From the NCBI GenBank assembly GCA_023846275.1, contig JAIUJO010000186.1, forward strand, positions 933,221 to 997,220: 64,000 bases of DNA, written 5' to 3'. This DNA comes from Vanilla planifolia (lineage: Eukaryota > Streptophyta > Magnoliopsida > Asparagales > Orchidaceae). Position numbers and translations under genes: made by a program. The notes beneath the pieces are model-generated. The model made no database searches. It saw only the letters and a list, made by a program, of their open reading frames with translations, and had not been told where the DNA came from. Below, piece after piece: positions 50,598 through 62,832 of this stretch (position 1 is the stretch's first letter; each line of letters starts with the position of its first letter).

Positions 50598-51775
50598 TCT
50601 AATTTATTTTAATTTATATAATTTATTTTTCTCAATAATAAATTATATTAATTTAATTAGTCTATTATATCATATGATATGCATATTTATTATTATATAA
50701 AATATATAATATAGTCATAACATAATTATTAAAAATTAATTACTAAAATGTATTTATAAACTTTAAAACATGAGAGATTTCTTGAATCACTTACTTGATG
50801 TGCTGAAAAAAATAATAAAGATAAAGACACCTATTTTCTAAAAGAAAATGAAAGTCACAAATTAATAAGAGCAAAATAAAGAGGATAGTAGAAAAAGGGA
50901 TTGATGAGAGACAATTTATTGATGAGAGACAAAATAAAGAGAACATATAAGAGATAAAGAGAATAAATAAAAATGTGAGAGAAAAAGAAATGGGAAGGTA
51001 AAGAATGATAAAGGACAGTTAGAGGCTTAGAAAAACAAATGATAGAGAATGAATCAACAAACAAGAGAATAATAATCAGAAATAGTAAAAAGTGAAAAGT
51101 CTGAGAGATATTGAGATGATGAGAAAAATACAAGAAAAAAATTAAATAAAAATTAATTCATAATAATTTAACATATAATAATTATTTAATACAATAAGTT
51201 AATCATATATAATATTTAGTAATAATAAAATAGAAAAATATTTTTTTTATTATTTTAGAATATTAAAAAATATTTAAAGAATACATAACTATTAATTTAA
51301 ATTTTTTTAATCATAAATTAATTTAAAATGTTAATTAGGTATGAAATCATATATTTATTTTAATATACTATCTTTATATGATGTAATATAGATAATAATT
51401 ATGTATAATATTCAAATTCAATAATATAATATTACATTTCTAATATTCTACAACATAATATTACTTTTATTAAAAAATTCTAATCACATTACATATATAC
51501 AATTATCAACATAAATTAATTCTATTGTATTATAATTAATATATGTTTTTTCTCTGAATATTAAAATATAATAAAATTATTATTTTATTATATTATATTA
51601 TGTGTCATTTTTATTATTTTATAAAATTATTAGTAATGATATAAATTATTAATAAAAATTAATTAATAAAATGATAATTCTAAGCTATCATTTATAATAG
51701 TTTGATTGTTCAACATTAACAATTTATTAAAATTATAACGTCATTCATTAGAATATGGAATGTAATGTAAAAATT
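50587..51775. repeat. Minus-orientation spacer, GA tract 50800-51145
   Basis: A D segment is joined near 50,760 to the tract start (aacatgagagatttcttg) with the 5S and U deleted. The tract and a complete D follow. Confidence 0.78.
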
Positions 51776-51897
51776 TGTAAAAAATCAAGAATTATTAAGC
51801 GGCCACCCATCTCAATACGACTCTTATCCATGCATGCTTAACTTTAGTGTTCTAACGAGACCTAATGCAATAATATTTGTATGGCCACACAAGCATT
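51776..51897 (-). pseudogene. 5S rRNA-like copy, full length
   Basis: gcggccacccatctcaatac, ccatgcatgcttaactttag and ttctaacgagacctaatgc align with the 5S complement. Three CpGs remain (gcggcc, acgact, acgaga). It is the only 5S of the embedded minus block. Confidence 0.9.
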
Positions 51898-52205
51898 CAA
51901 TTGACAAGGAATCATAGAGAAGATAAAAAGAATAAATAAAAAAGTCAAAAAAAGAAAAATGAGAAATTAAAGAATAATAGATAAGAATTGGTGGTCAAGA
52001 AGAATATAAAGAGATAGAGAGCTAGGAGGCAAATAAGGGAATGATAATAAAAGAGTGTAGAAAGTGAGAAAATATAAGAGACATTATGATAACGAGAAAA
52101 ATATAAGAGAAATATTCAAACAAAGGTTAAATATTAATAGTTAAACTTATAGTATTTATTAAATATAATAATTTAAAAAATATAAAAATATTTTATAATG
52201 ATATG
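51898..52205. repeat. Truncated spacer, GA tract 51915-52110
   Basis: Only the first bases of U (ttgacaaggaatcatag) precede an abrupt jump into mid-tract. D is cut after about 95 bp by the next orientation switch. Confidence 0.76.
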
Positions 52206-52215
52206 TCTTGTTTAT
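52195..52215. other. Array inversion breakpoint 3
   Basis: Minus-orientation D (aatattttataatgat) gives way to plus-orientation U (ttttgaaaagtgcccacaca and following). Confidence 0.68.
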
Positions 52216-52344
52216 TATTTTTCTCTTATTAATATGCTTAATTTTTTGAAAAGTGCCCACACATAATTACCATGAAAATTTAGCAAATTGTACATTACCT
52301 TGAAGAGAAAAATGACATAACTACAACTTTTTGTATTTTGTAAT
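52206..52344. repeat. U spacer, plus orientation
   Basis: It contains the U landmarks gaaaagtgc, attaccttgaagagaaaaat and cataactacaac leading into 5S. Confidence 0.72.
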
Positions 52345-52445
52345 GTTGTGTGACAACACCTGCAATATAGTACTAGATCTTATTAAAACTCTAAAGCTTA
52401 TTAAGCTTTGGTGAGAGTAGTTTTCAGATGAGAGACCTCTTTTGA
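52345..52445 (+). pseudogene. 5S rRNA-like copy, 3' end trimmed
   Basis: gttgtgtgacaacacctgca, tactagatcttattaaaact, then ttaagctttggtgagagtag (box A and IE) and agatgagagacctcttttga. The final about 18 nt are missing. Confidence 0.88.
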
Positions 52446-53594
52446 AAAAAAATAATATTTACTAAAATAATAGATATATCACTTCATATGATTTAAAAAA
52501 TAATTCATTTAAAGTAATTTAATATTTACTAAAATAACTATTTTAATGATAATTAATTAGTTATAATTTATATTTATAATAATATATACATGTTCTATTT
52601 TTAAATTCTAAATGTAATAAAATTATATTATAGAATATTAGTTATCTAAAATTATATCATTGACATTAAATATTATTTGTATTTCTTATCTATATCATAT
52701 TTTTCGAAGATAATATTTTAAAATATTAATATTTCTTATTATTTAATTAATTATTTTAATTTTATTTTTTAAAAAATAATATTAAATAAATAGTAAAAAA
52801 AATTTAAAATTTTGAAATATTTTTAAAAAGTAATAGACCTCAAATATTTTTTTATATTTTTAAATTATTATATTTAATAAATATTGTAATTTTAATAGTC
52901 AACAATAAATTTCATTTAATTATTTATCAATTTGTTTCACTTTATCTTTATGTCTCTCTCATATTATTATTTTCTAATTTGTCTCATCATCTCTATCTCT
53001 TTATAAAATCTCCTTGGCCTCTCTCGTCTCTATCCTTCTCTACTTTCTTATTTTTTCTCTTTTTCACATATTTATTTATTCTCTCTTATCCTTTATGTTT
53101 CTTTTTTTTCTTCATTAAAACATCTCTCATCTCCCTCTATTATTCCTCTTCTTTCTATTTTTCTATTATCAATCCATGACTTTCTCTTTCCCTAATAAAA
53201 TAATTATCTCCATCTTCATTATCTCATTTTTTCATCTCATCAATTAACAATATTGATGAAATTTCTCATGTTTCTCAATTTGATATATATTTTTTATGAT
53301 AAATATATATTTTTAATATTTATATTTATTAAGCAATTTAATGTTTTTTTAATAAGGTTGATAAGATAAAGAAAGAAAATCTTATATGTTAATGTCTCTT
53401 TATTAAAAATAATAGTTTATATAAATCTATTTTTAATTTATAAAAATAAAATATTTATATTTCAATATATTATTACATATATAACATGCATAACTATTTT
53501 TTAAAAGTTCTTACTCTTGATAATCAAGAAAATATTAGAATTAATCAATATCTTTGTTGCAATAGTTACACAACTGCATTTTTTGTCATGTTTA
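52446..53594. repeat. Array spacer unit with CT tract 52925-53245
   Basis: D is shortened at the 5S side. Tract and U are standard. Confidence 0.8.
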
Positions 53595-53713
53595 TGCATG
53601 TGTTACCATACTAGTATTATAGCCCTTGATCTCATTAGAACTCAAAAGTAAATCTTATTTAGGTGAAAGTATTACTGTGGTGTGTGACCTCATGAGAAGT
53701 TTCAATTTTGCAC
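53595..53713 (+). pseudogene. 5S rRNA-like copy, full length
   Basis: gcatgtgttaccatactagt, ccttgatctcattagaactc, then a damaged box A (taaatcttatttaggtgaa) and tgtgacctcatgagaagttt. Confidence 0.88.
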
Positions 53714-55038
53714 AAATGTTTTCAAAGCATTTCCATTTTTATGAACAATAATTGATTTTAATAACAAGTTAATATTTTAAAAAAATTATCATAAGTTATA
53801 GTTTATAATTAGCATTTTAGCAATTAATTATTAATAATAACTTTGTGCCATTATTTTCAACTTCATATAATAATAAATATGATGCATCATTTGATGGAAC
53901 AAAAATTACTTTAATCAAGTTTAATAATCAACGTAGTAACTTTCATCAATTATTATAAATAAGAATTAATTTATGTTTATTAAAGTATATATATGTTATG
54001 CATAAAATTTTTTAAAGACATTAAAATTATATTTTTGAATATTAAAAATATAAAATTATATTATACATGTTAAATATTATTTATATTTATTATCTATATT
54101 ATGTCATGTAAAATAATAAATTTATATAATTATAATAATTATTATTTAATTAACGTTATTTTTTCAATATGAATAAAATAATAGTAAATAAATAGTTAAA
54201 ATTTTCTTTAAATGTTTGTAATATTCTAAAATAGCAACAGATGTCAAATATTTTTCAAATTTTATTTTTATTTAAGTATTATATCTTATTAACTTATGAC
54301 ATTTCATAAATATTATTGGCTTAATTTAAAGATTTAAATTTTATTTAATTATTCGTCTAACATTTTCTCTTTATCTTTATGTCTGTAATTTTCTTCTCTC
54401 TCATATTTTCATTCTCTTATTTGTCTCTTCATTTTTTCTTATCCATATTATATTATTGTTGGCTACTCTCTCACTCATTTACCATTTTCTAATTTGTCAT
54501 TTCTCTCTCTTTCACTTGCATATTTATTCTCTCTATCTCTTCTCTTTTCTCCCTTTTTTCACTTCAATAAATCACCTCTCATCTCTTTCTATTACTATTT
54601 TTCTCTTTATTTTGCTCTAATTAGTCCATGACTTTCTTTCTCTCTTTTAGAATAGTTGTCTCCATCTCTATTTTCTATTTTTTTAACCCATCAATTAAAA
54701 ATATTTAAGAAATCTCTCATGTTGCCTATTTTATTATATACTTTTGATGATAATACATATTTTATTTTTTATATTTATTTAGTAATTTAGTTTTTTATAA
54801 GAATGATAGTATAATAATAAAATGTTATGTATTAATGTTTTTGTTATAAAAAATAATAGTTTATCTAATTTTTAATTACTTCTATGTGAATAAAATATTT
54901 TTATTAATATATCTTATAATATACACAATATCATTATTTTTTTAAAGTTCTTATTCTTAAAAATTTAGAAAATATTTGAAATTATTCATTATCTTAAAAA
55001 ATAATTATCACAAAAGTAAGATGTTTTTTCTTCTCTAT
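53714..55038. repeat. Array spacer unit with CT tract 54345-54690
   Basis: Standard order and length (period 1444). Confidence 0.82.
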
Positions 55039-55152
55039 ACATGAGTGACAATAAAATTACTATAGCTCTTGATCTTTGTAGTACATTAAAGACAAACATG
55101 TTTTGGTGAGAGTAGTGTTAGGATGGGTGAACTTGTGTTATCTCGTGGTTTA
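55039..55152 (+). pseudogene. 5S rRNA-like copy, full length
   Basis: acatgagtgacaataaaatt, then ttggtgagagtagtgttagg and atgggtgaacttgtgttatc. The IE and box C area is nearly canonical; the part just before box A is scrambled (agtacattaaagacaaac). Confidence 0.87.
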
Positions 55153-56499
55153 CTAATATTTTAATAGCATTTCCTTTTCTGATAAAAAAATAACTAATTT
55201 TAATAACATGTAAATATTTAAAAATTAAATTATTATAAATGATAGCTTAAAAATAATATTTTACTAAATAATTGTTAATCATAGTTTATAACATTATTAT
55301 CACTTCATATAATAATAAATATGCCATATGATATGATATAACAAAATAATATCTTTAATATAATTTAATATTTAATTAGATAACTTCTACTTCTTAAAAC
55401 AAATTATAATTAATTTATGGTTATAAAACAACATATATCTTGAGTATAAAATTTTGTAAATATAGTAATATTACATTTTAGGGTATTAAAAATCTAAAAT
55501 TATATAAAAAAATATTAATTTTTTTTATATTTGTTATATAAATTACATCATATAAAGATAAAGTTATAAAATAATTATATTATTTTTTTAATTTAATTAT
55601 ATTTTTTTAATTTAATTATATTTTTTTAATTTAATATATATATAGAATATCATTAAATTAATGATGAAAATATTCTTTAGATATTTGAAATATTTTAAAA
55701 TGATAATAAAAATTAAATATGTTTTATATTTTGTTATTATTAAGTATTATATATGACTATTGCATCATATTTAATAAATATTATAAATTATATTATACAT
55801 AATTAATTATTTATGTAACTATTTCTCTTTGTCTCATTTACTCCATCATGTACTCACTTTCTTCATTCTCCTATTATCATTCTCTTATTTGTCTCATAAT
55901 TCTCTACCTCCTCAAGTTATTCATTATCTATCTTTATCCTCTATCCTTCTCTACTTTGTAATTTCTCTTTCCAACATTTATTTATTTGTTCTCTCTATCC
56001 CTTCTATGTATTCTCTTTTATTTTCTATTTTTTTAAATCATATCTCGCTATTACTTTTTTTCACTTTATTTTGTTGTTATCAATCCATGATTTTATGTTT
56101 CTCTTATATAATAATTATCTCTATCTCTATTAGCTCTTTTTGTCAACTTATCAATTAATAATATTTAAGAAATCTCTCAAATTATGTAATTTAACATGTA
56201 ATATTTATTTTAATTATATATTTTATTATTTACTCTTATAAATTAATTTAATTTTTATTTATTCAAATGATAATATAATAGAAGAAATTCTTCTATATTG
56301 AAATACATGTTATAAAAAAACTATTTATGTAGTTTCTTATTTGATAAAAATAAAATATTTATATTATAACATACCATAACATATATAATAGGAATACTAT
56401 TTTTGAAATATGCATATGTTTTATAATATAGAAAATTTTAGAAATTTAGGTTATATTCATGATAATAATCATGTAATTACTATTTTTTTATATTTTTTC
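55153..56499. repeat. Array spacer unit with CT tract 55815-56150
   Basis: Standard order, period 1461. A 19-bp triplication lies at 55583-55637 in D. Confidence 0.82.
55583..55637. repeat. 19-bp short tandem repeat, three copies
   Basis: T7 runs start at 55583, 55602 and 55621, each followed by aatttaat, giving a perfect 19-bp period. Confidence 0.85.
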
Positions 56500-56617
56500 T
56501 GCTTGTGCCAGTTGACAAGTATTATAGCACTAGATCTTATTAGAACTTTAGAGTTAAGCAACTTAGGCAATAGTAGTATTGGTATAATGATTTTTGGAGA
56601 AGTTAATGTGTTGCACC
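56500..56617 (+). pseudogene. 5S rRNA-like copy, full length
   Basis: tagcactagatcttattaga, actttagagttaagcaactt, aggcaatagtagtattggta, then a weak box C and gttaatgtgttgcaccc. A T7 run follows. A 73-codon plus frame at 56410-56631 is just the 5S translated. Confidence 0.9.
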
Positions 56618-57950
56618 CATTTTTTTCATAGCATTTCTTTTTTTAATGTATTACAGTTAATTTTATAAACAAGTTAATTTTAAAAAATTAAAATATTAGA
56701 AATGATAGTTTTTATGTAGTATTTTAGTAATTAATTATTAATAATAACTTTATAATATTATTGGAAACTTAATATATTAAGAAATGTGGCACATTATGTG
56801 ATTTAATAAAATAACACTTTTAAAATATTTTAATATTAATTAAAATAACTTATATGAATCATAATAAATTTTAATTAATTTATGAATTTAATTTTTTAAT
56901 TGTATTATGCATAAAATGTTTTTAAATACAATAACATTATATTATTAAATTTTAGGAATTCAAAATTACGCATTATAATTAAATATTTCTTTTATTTATT
57001 ATCTATATTATATCATATAAAGATAGTACTTTAGAATAAAAATATTATTAAGGTTTTAATTAATTTTTAAAAATTTAATGTTAATTAAAATAATAGTAAA
57101 TTAAAAGTCATAAAATACTATATATGATTAAATTAGTATGATTATAAACATTAAATACTTTTAGTATTTTATAATTACAAAATATAGTATATGATAAAAT
57201 TATTATTTTTTTAAAATATTTGAAGTTTAATTATTAAGGTTTGCTATTGTTTAGATATTTCTCTAACATTTTCTCTTTATTTTGATGTATCTTACATTCT
57301 TTGATTCCTTTCTCTCTCTTATTATCATTTGCTTATTTGGCCTTTCATTCTTTATCTTGTTTATGTACTTTTTGACCTCTCTCTCTTTTATCATTCTCTT
57401 CTTTTTAATTCCTCTCATTTTTTTACTTATTTATTTATTTATTTTCTCTATATCCTCTATATTCTTTTTTACTTCTTAATTAAACAATCTTCAATTTCTT
57501 TCTATTATTTTTTTTATTTTTATAATACTAATTCATGACTTTCTCTCTCTCTCTTATTGAATAGATATCTCCATCTCCATTATCTTCTTTTGGAACATTA
57601 ATTAATAATATTTAAGAAATCTATCATATTACATAGTTTAATACATTATATTTAAGATAAATGCATATTTTGTTTTTTATATTTGTTATGTACATTAAAT
57701 TTTTATTTATAAGAATAACAACATAATAGAAAAAACCTTATTTATTAAATATATATGTTATTAAAAATTATTGTTTGTGTAATTTTTTTATTTATTTTAT
57801 TTAAATAAATATTGATATTGTTTTATATTATTATAGATATAATATGTATAACTTTTTAAAGGTGCATATGCTTTATAAATTTGAAAATTTTAAAAATGTT
57901 ACATTATCTTCAAAACAATAATAACACAACTATGATTTTTTATCACCTGT
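56618..57950. repeat. Array spacer unit with CT tract 57255-57600
   Basis: Standard plus-orientation order, period 1451. D has some extra A/T sequence near 57,080-57,230. Confidence 0.82.
56620..56626 (+). terminator. T7 run after 5S 3' end (Pol III-like)
   Basis: Seven T residues directly after gttgcaccca, the strongest Pol III-type terminator relic in the window. Confidence 0.55.
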
Positions 57951-58070
57951 ATGCGTCAAAAAAAATACTAGCTCTATAGCCCTTAAACTTATTAAAACTC
58001 CATAATTTACTAAGCTTGGGTGCAGGTAGTATTGAGACGAGTAAACTCTTAAGAAGTTCTCATGTTGCAC
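57951..58070 (+). pseudogene. 5S rRNA-like copy, full length
   Basis: tagcccttaaacttattaaa, actccataatttactaagct (box A), tgggtgcaggtagtattgag and aagaagttctcatgttgcac. Confidence 0.89.
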
Positions 58071-59330
58071 CAAATTTTTAATATCATTTCTTTTTCTAAT
58101 GAACCATAAATGATTTTAATAGCAAGTCAAAAAAAAAATTATTTTAGATTATAGTTTAAAATTAGCATTTTTGTGATCAATTAATAATAATAGATATTTA
58201 ACACTATTACCATTTTTATATAAATAATAAATATAGCACATCATATGATATAATAAAATAATTGCTTTAATATAGTTTAATATTAAGTAAAATTTGAATT
58301 AATATATATGTTGTGTATTAAATTTTTTAAATATAGTAATACAACATTATAGAATATTTAAAAAAATTATAACCTTATTGTTAAAATTTTTTTATTTATT
58401 ATCTATATTACATCTTATAAAGGTAATATATTAAAATAGTTATACTATTTATTATGTAATTAAGTCTTCAAATTTAAGTCTGAATAAAATATTATTAAAT
58501 TGATAATCAAAATACTTTTTAAATTTTGTAATATTTTAAAATAATAATAAACAAAAAATATACTTTATATTTTATAATTATAAAATATAATATATGATTA
58601 TCTTATTATATTTAAAAACTTTATTTTTTAAATTATTAAAATTAAACATTCATTTAATTATTTATCATTTTTTCTCTTTATTCTAATGTCTTTGATATTC
58701 TCTCTCTTCTCTATCCTATTATCGTTCTCTTATTTGTCTCTTTATTCTGCATCTCTTTATAATCTTTTTTGCATCTCTCTCCTCCAACCTTCTTTACTTT
58801 CTCATTTTGCCCTCTCTTTTACTTAATATTTATTCTCTTTATCCATTCTATGTTCTCATTTTTTTCTCTTCATTAAATTGCCTTTAATTTCATCTACTAT
58901 TATTTTCCTCCTTTTTTTCATTATCAATCTATGACTTTCTTTCTCTTTTATAAAATAGTTATTTTTATCTTTTTTATCCCTTGTTTAGTTCAGCAAATAA
59001 TAATATTTTTACATCTCCCTTGTATTACATAATATTTATGATAAATTTAAAATTAATTATTTTTATTTATTAATAATTTAATTTTTATTTATAAGAATGA
59101 TAAAATTTTAGTAGAAAACTTTATGTTTAAGTTTTTATAATGTCAAAAAGAATAGTTTATATATTTTTATTAAGTTTAACAAAATAATATTTTTTTATTA
59201 AAATATATTATGACATATCTTATAACTATAGATGTTTTTAAAAATATATATTCTTGATAATTTTCAAAATTCTAGAAATAATTCATTATTTTAAGACAAT
59301 AATCACACAACTATAATTTTCCCTATTGTA
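58071..59330. repeat. Array spacer unit with CT tract 58655-58985
   Basis: Standard order, period 1380. Confidence 0.82.
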
Positions 59331-59449
59331 TGCAAGTTTGAACACAAGAGCATTATGGCTATAGATGTCATTAAAACTCGTAAGTTGAGCATGCTTATGG
59401 GGGACTAGTTATGGGATGGTTGACTTCTTTAAAATTCCTTATGTTGCAC
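59331..59449 (+). pseudogene. 5S rRNA-like copy, full length
   Basis: gcattatggctatagatgtc, attaaaactcgtaagttgag, catgcttatgggggactagt, tatgggatggttgacttctt and ccttatgttgcact align across the whole gene. Box A reads gttgagcatgcttatgg. Confidence 0.9.
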
Positions 59450-61034
59450 TAAATTTTTCAAAGCATTTCTTTTTCTAAAGAATAACAATTGACTTTAATA
59501 GCTGGTTAAACTTTTAAAATTTAATTATCAAAAGTGATAGTTTTTAATAAGAATCTTTGTAATTAATTATTAATGATAACATTAAAACATTCTTGTCATT
59601 TACATAAAATATTAAATATTATATATCATATGATATAGTAAAATGATAGCAATAAAATAGCTTAATATTAAACTAAATAACATCTATCAATTATAATAAA
59701 TTTAAATTAATATATGTATTTCATAATATGCATATGTTGTAAACAAAAGTATTAAATTACAATAATATTTTACTAAGAGCATAGAAATCTAAAATTATAT
59801 GAGCAATGTCAAATATTATTTTTATTTATATCTACATTACATCATATAAAGATAATATATTATAAAGATTATAACATTTTTTTATTTAACTAACTTTTGT
59901 AGTCAAGGATGAATAACATAATATTAAATTAAAAGCAAACAATTCTTTAACTATTTGTAATATTTCAAAATAATAATAAACCAAAAATATTTTTTATATT
60001 ATCTTATTATGAAATAATATATATGAATAACATATTATATTTAATAGGCATTATAAGTTTAATTATTGAGATTTAAATTTTATTTAATTATCTCTCTTTT
60101 TTTCTTTATCTTAATGTTTCTCATATTTTCTAAATTTCTTCTCTCTCCTTTTATATTTTACTTATCCTCTCTCTATTCTCTATCTTCTTATATTCTTCTT
60201 GGCTTCTCTCTCAATTCTAGGGAACATGAGAAATTTATTAAATATTTTTAATTGATGGGTTAAAAAAGATATAATAAAATATTTTAGTAAATATGACATA
60301 ACATTTCCATATAATAATAAATATGACATAACATATCCATAATAAAATAATACTTTTAATATAGTTTAATATTAAGCAAAAAACTTATATCAATAATAAT
60401 AAATTATAATTAATTAATATTTATAGTAGTATATATATATTGTTTATAGAATTTTTAAAATGTGATAATATTATCATATAAAAAATTAGAAATATAAAAT
60501 TATATCATTAATAATAAAAATTAATTATATTTATCATCTAAATTACATCATACAAAGGTAAAATATTATAATAATTATATTACTTAATTGGCTATTTTTA
60601 ATTTTAGGAGTTAATAAAATATTGTGAAATTAAAAGCCAATTAATGTTAAATACTTAGATATTTGTTATGTTTTACTAGTAAACCTTTCATATTTTTCAT
60701 TATTTTTTTAATAGCCAAATTAATGTTAAATATCCCACTTTTTTAAAATATATGATATTTATGATAAATATATATTTTATTACTTGCATTTGTTATGTAA
60801 TTTAAGTTTGTATTTATAAGAATGATAATGTAAGGAAAGAAAATCAAATGTATAGAAATCTATATTATAAAAAATAATAATTTATATAATTTTTTTATTT
60901 TCATTTAGATAAAACTTTAATATTAGAATACATTATTATATTCATAATAAGAACAAAGCTTTTTTGAAAGTGCTTATGATTTTTTATCATCTTCAAGACA
61001 ATAATCACAAAACTATGATCTTTTGTTTTTTGAT
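59450..61034. repeat. Rearranged spacer: truncated CT tract 60085-60218, micro-inversion, second D
   Basis: A normal D and about 130 bp of tract are followed by a 58-bp inverted piece. D sequence then starts again (aaatatgacataac, itself duplicated near 60,290-60,340) and runs to about 60,735, where it joins U directly without a tract. One 5S and one tract are missing. Confidence 0.76.
60219..60276 (-). repeat. Micro-inverted array fragment
   Basis: aacatgagaaatttattaaa then tttttaattgatgggttaaa is the U-to-tract junction in minus orientation, embedded in a plus-orientation block. Confidence 0.78.
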
Positions 61035-61153
61035 TGCATATGTGACAACAATAGTATATAGCATTGGATCTTAATAGAAATCTAATGTTAAGCATAGTTG
61101 GGTCAGAGTGGCCTTTGGATGAGTGACTTCTTGGGACATTCTCAAGTTGCATC
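61035..61153 (+). pseudogene. 5S rRNA-like copy, full length
   Basis: gcatatgtgacaacaatagt, atagcattggatcttaatag, atctaatgttaagcatagtt, gggtcagagtggcctttgga and tgagtgacttcttgggacat. It keeps GACTTCTTGGGA of box C better than any other copy. An 85-codon antisense frame over it is not a gene. Confidence 0.9.
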
Positions 61154-62771
61154 AACATTTTCCTAACATACCTTTTTCAAATTAGTGAATTTTATTTAAA
61201 TAACGTGTCAAAATTTAAAAATTAAATTATCACAAATGACACTTAATAATTAAAATTTTAGTATTAATTATTAATAATAATTTTAACATATTATCTTTAA
61301 TTTCATATAAAAATAAATATAATACATAATGTAGTATTCTAAAATATTAACTTTAATATATTTTAGTATTTTAAAAAAAATTATATCAATTATAAATAAA
61401 TTAAATTTATTTATTTATTTAATATATATATTGTGCATATAATTTTTTTTAAATATAAAAATTTGATATTATACAATGTTAAATACGAAAAATTTAATCA
61501 TTGATATTAATTATTATATATTTATATATATTTATTGACAATAGCATATCCTATTTGATAATATATTGGGATAATTATATTATTTATTTTTTAATTAATT
61601 TGTTTAATTTTAAGTATGAATTAAATAATACAAAATTAAAATTCAAAATACACTTTATATTTTTTTAAAATTCCAAAATAATATATTTTAGTATTTTAAA
61701 AAATAATTTATATCAATTATAAAAAAGTTAAATTAATTTATTTATTTAATATTATATATTGTACATATAATTTTTTTTAAATATAAAAATTTTATTTTAT
61801 AGAATGTTAAATACAAAAAATTTAATCGTTAATATTAATTATTATATATTTATATATATTTATTAACAATAGCATATCCTATTTGATAATATTTTGGGAT
61901 AATTATATTATTTATTTTTTAATTAATTTATTTAATTTTAAGTATGAATAAAATAATAAAAAATTAAAATTCAAAATACACTTTAAATTTTTTTTAAATT
62001 ATAAAATAATAATAAACCTAAAAAAATATTTATGTTTAATTATTTTTAAAATATTATTTATAATCAAATTAATATATTTAATAAAAAATATTAATTTAAT
62101 TATCAATAAGTCCCAAATTCACTCCCTTCTTTCTCTCTGCTTTTATCATTTACCGATTTGACTCTTCCGTCACAATCTTATTTATATTCTTTTTATCTTC
62201 CATCTCTCTTGACCAACTCTATGTTCTCATATCTCTGTTCTATAAATTCATTTATTCTTTCTTTCTTTTTTATATTCACACTTTTCTATTTCTCTTTATT
62301 AAATCATCTCTAATATCTCTTTATTACTATTTTCTCTTTATTTTGCTCTTCTTAATCCATTAATTTCTCTGTTATAGAATAATTAATGTCATCTCTATTA
62401 TCTCTTTTTTTAGGTCATCAATCAATAATATAAGAGAAACCTCTCTTATTTTATTGTGTAATATATTAAATTTATGAAAAATAAATATTTTATTATTTAT
62501 ATGTTTTAAATAACTTAATATTTTATTTAAAAATGTGATAACATAATGGAGAAAAATCTTATGTACTAATGTTTATGTTATCAAAAAAATGCTTTATGTA
62601 ATTTTTTATTATTTTTATTTAAATAAATATTGATATTAGAATATGCTTTAGGATATATAAAATGTATAAATTTTTTTGACACTACTATTATTTAATAATT
62701 CAGAAAAATTTTACAAATGATTTATTATCTTCTAGATGGTAATCATAATTCCATGATTTTTACCTTTTATA
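61154..62771. repeat. Spacer unit with duplicated D segment and CT tract 62105-62420
   Basis: D is lengthened by a 325-bp tandem duplication, explaining the 1737-bp 5S-to-5S distance. Confidence 0.83.
61355..62004. repeat. 325-bp tandem duplication in D spacer
   Basis: Copy 1 is about 61,355-61,679 and copy 2 about 61,680-62,004. Both contain tattttagtattttaaaa, caatagcatatcctatttga and aaattcaaaatacacttta at a 325-bp offset. They are very similar, so this is younger than the monomers. Confidence 0.88.
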
Positions 62772-62832
62772 GGCATGCTTCGGCACACTAGTACAATAGC
62801 ACTTGATCTTATTGAAACTAAAAGGTTAAGAT
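62772..62832 (+). pseudogene. 5S rRNA-like copy, 5' half
   Basis: gcatgcttcggcacactagt, caatagcacttgatcttatt, gaaactaaaaggttaag. It ends inside box A and continues into D (tattttcttttctaatgaat). Confidence 0.76.

Larger units (their letters stand above)
50587..52205 (-). repeat. 5S-derived array, embedded minus-orientation block
   Basis: Between two plus-orientation blocks the D spacer, GA-rich tract and reverse-complement 5S (51776-51897) reappear in minus orientation. The left edge abuts a truncated plus-strand 5S at 50535-50586. The right edge falls inside D sequence and is followed by U spacer in plus orientation. Edges are accurate to about 10-20 bp. Confidence 0.82.

Noticed and set aside
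55829-56158. 109-codon plus-strand frame
   Set aside because: Pyrimidine tract artefact in the plus-orientation block, as at 46189 and 49830.
56410-56631. 73-codon plus-strand frame
   Set aside because: It is the sense translation of the 5S-like copy at 56500-56617 and its U spacer.
60901-61158. 85-codon minus-strand frame with a non-repetitive N-terminus
   Set aside because: The non-repetitive part is the antisense translation of the 5S-like copy at 61035-61153.
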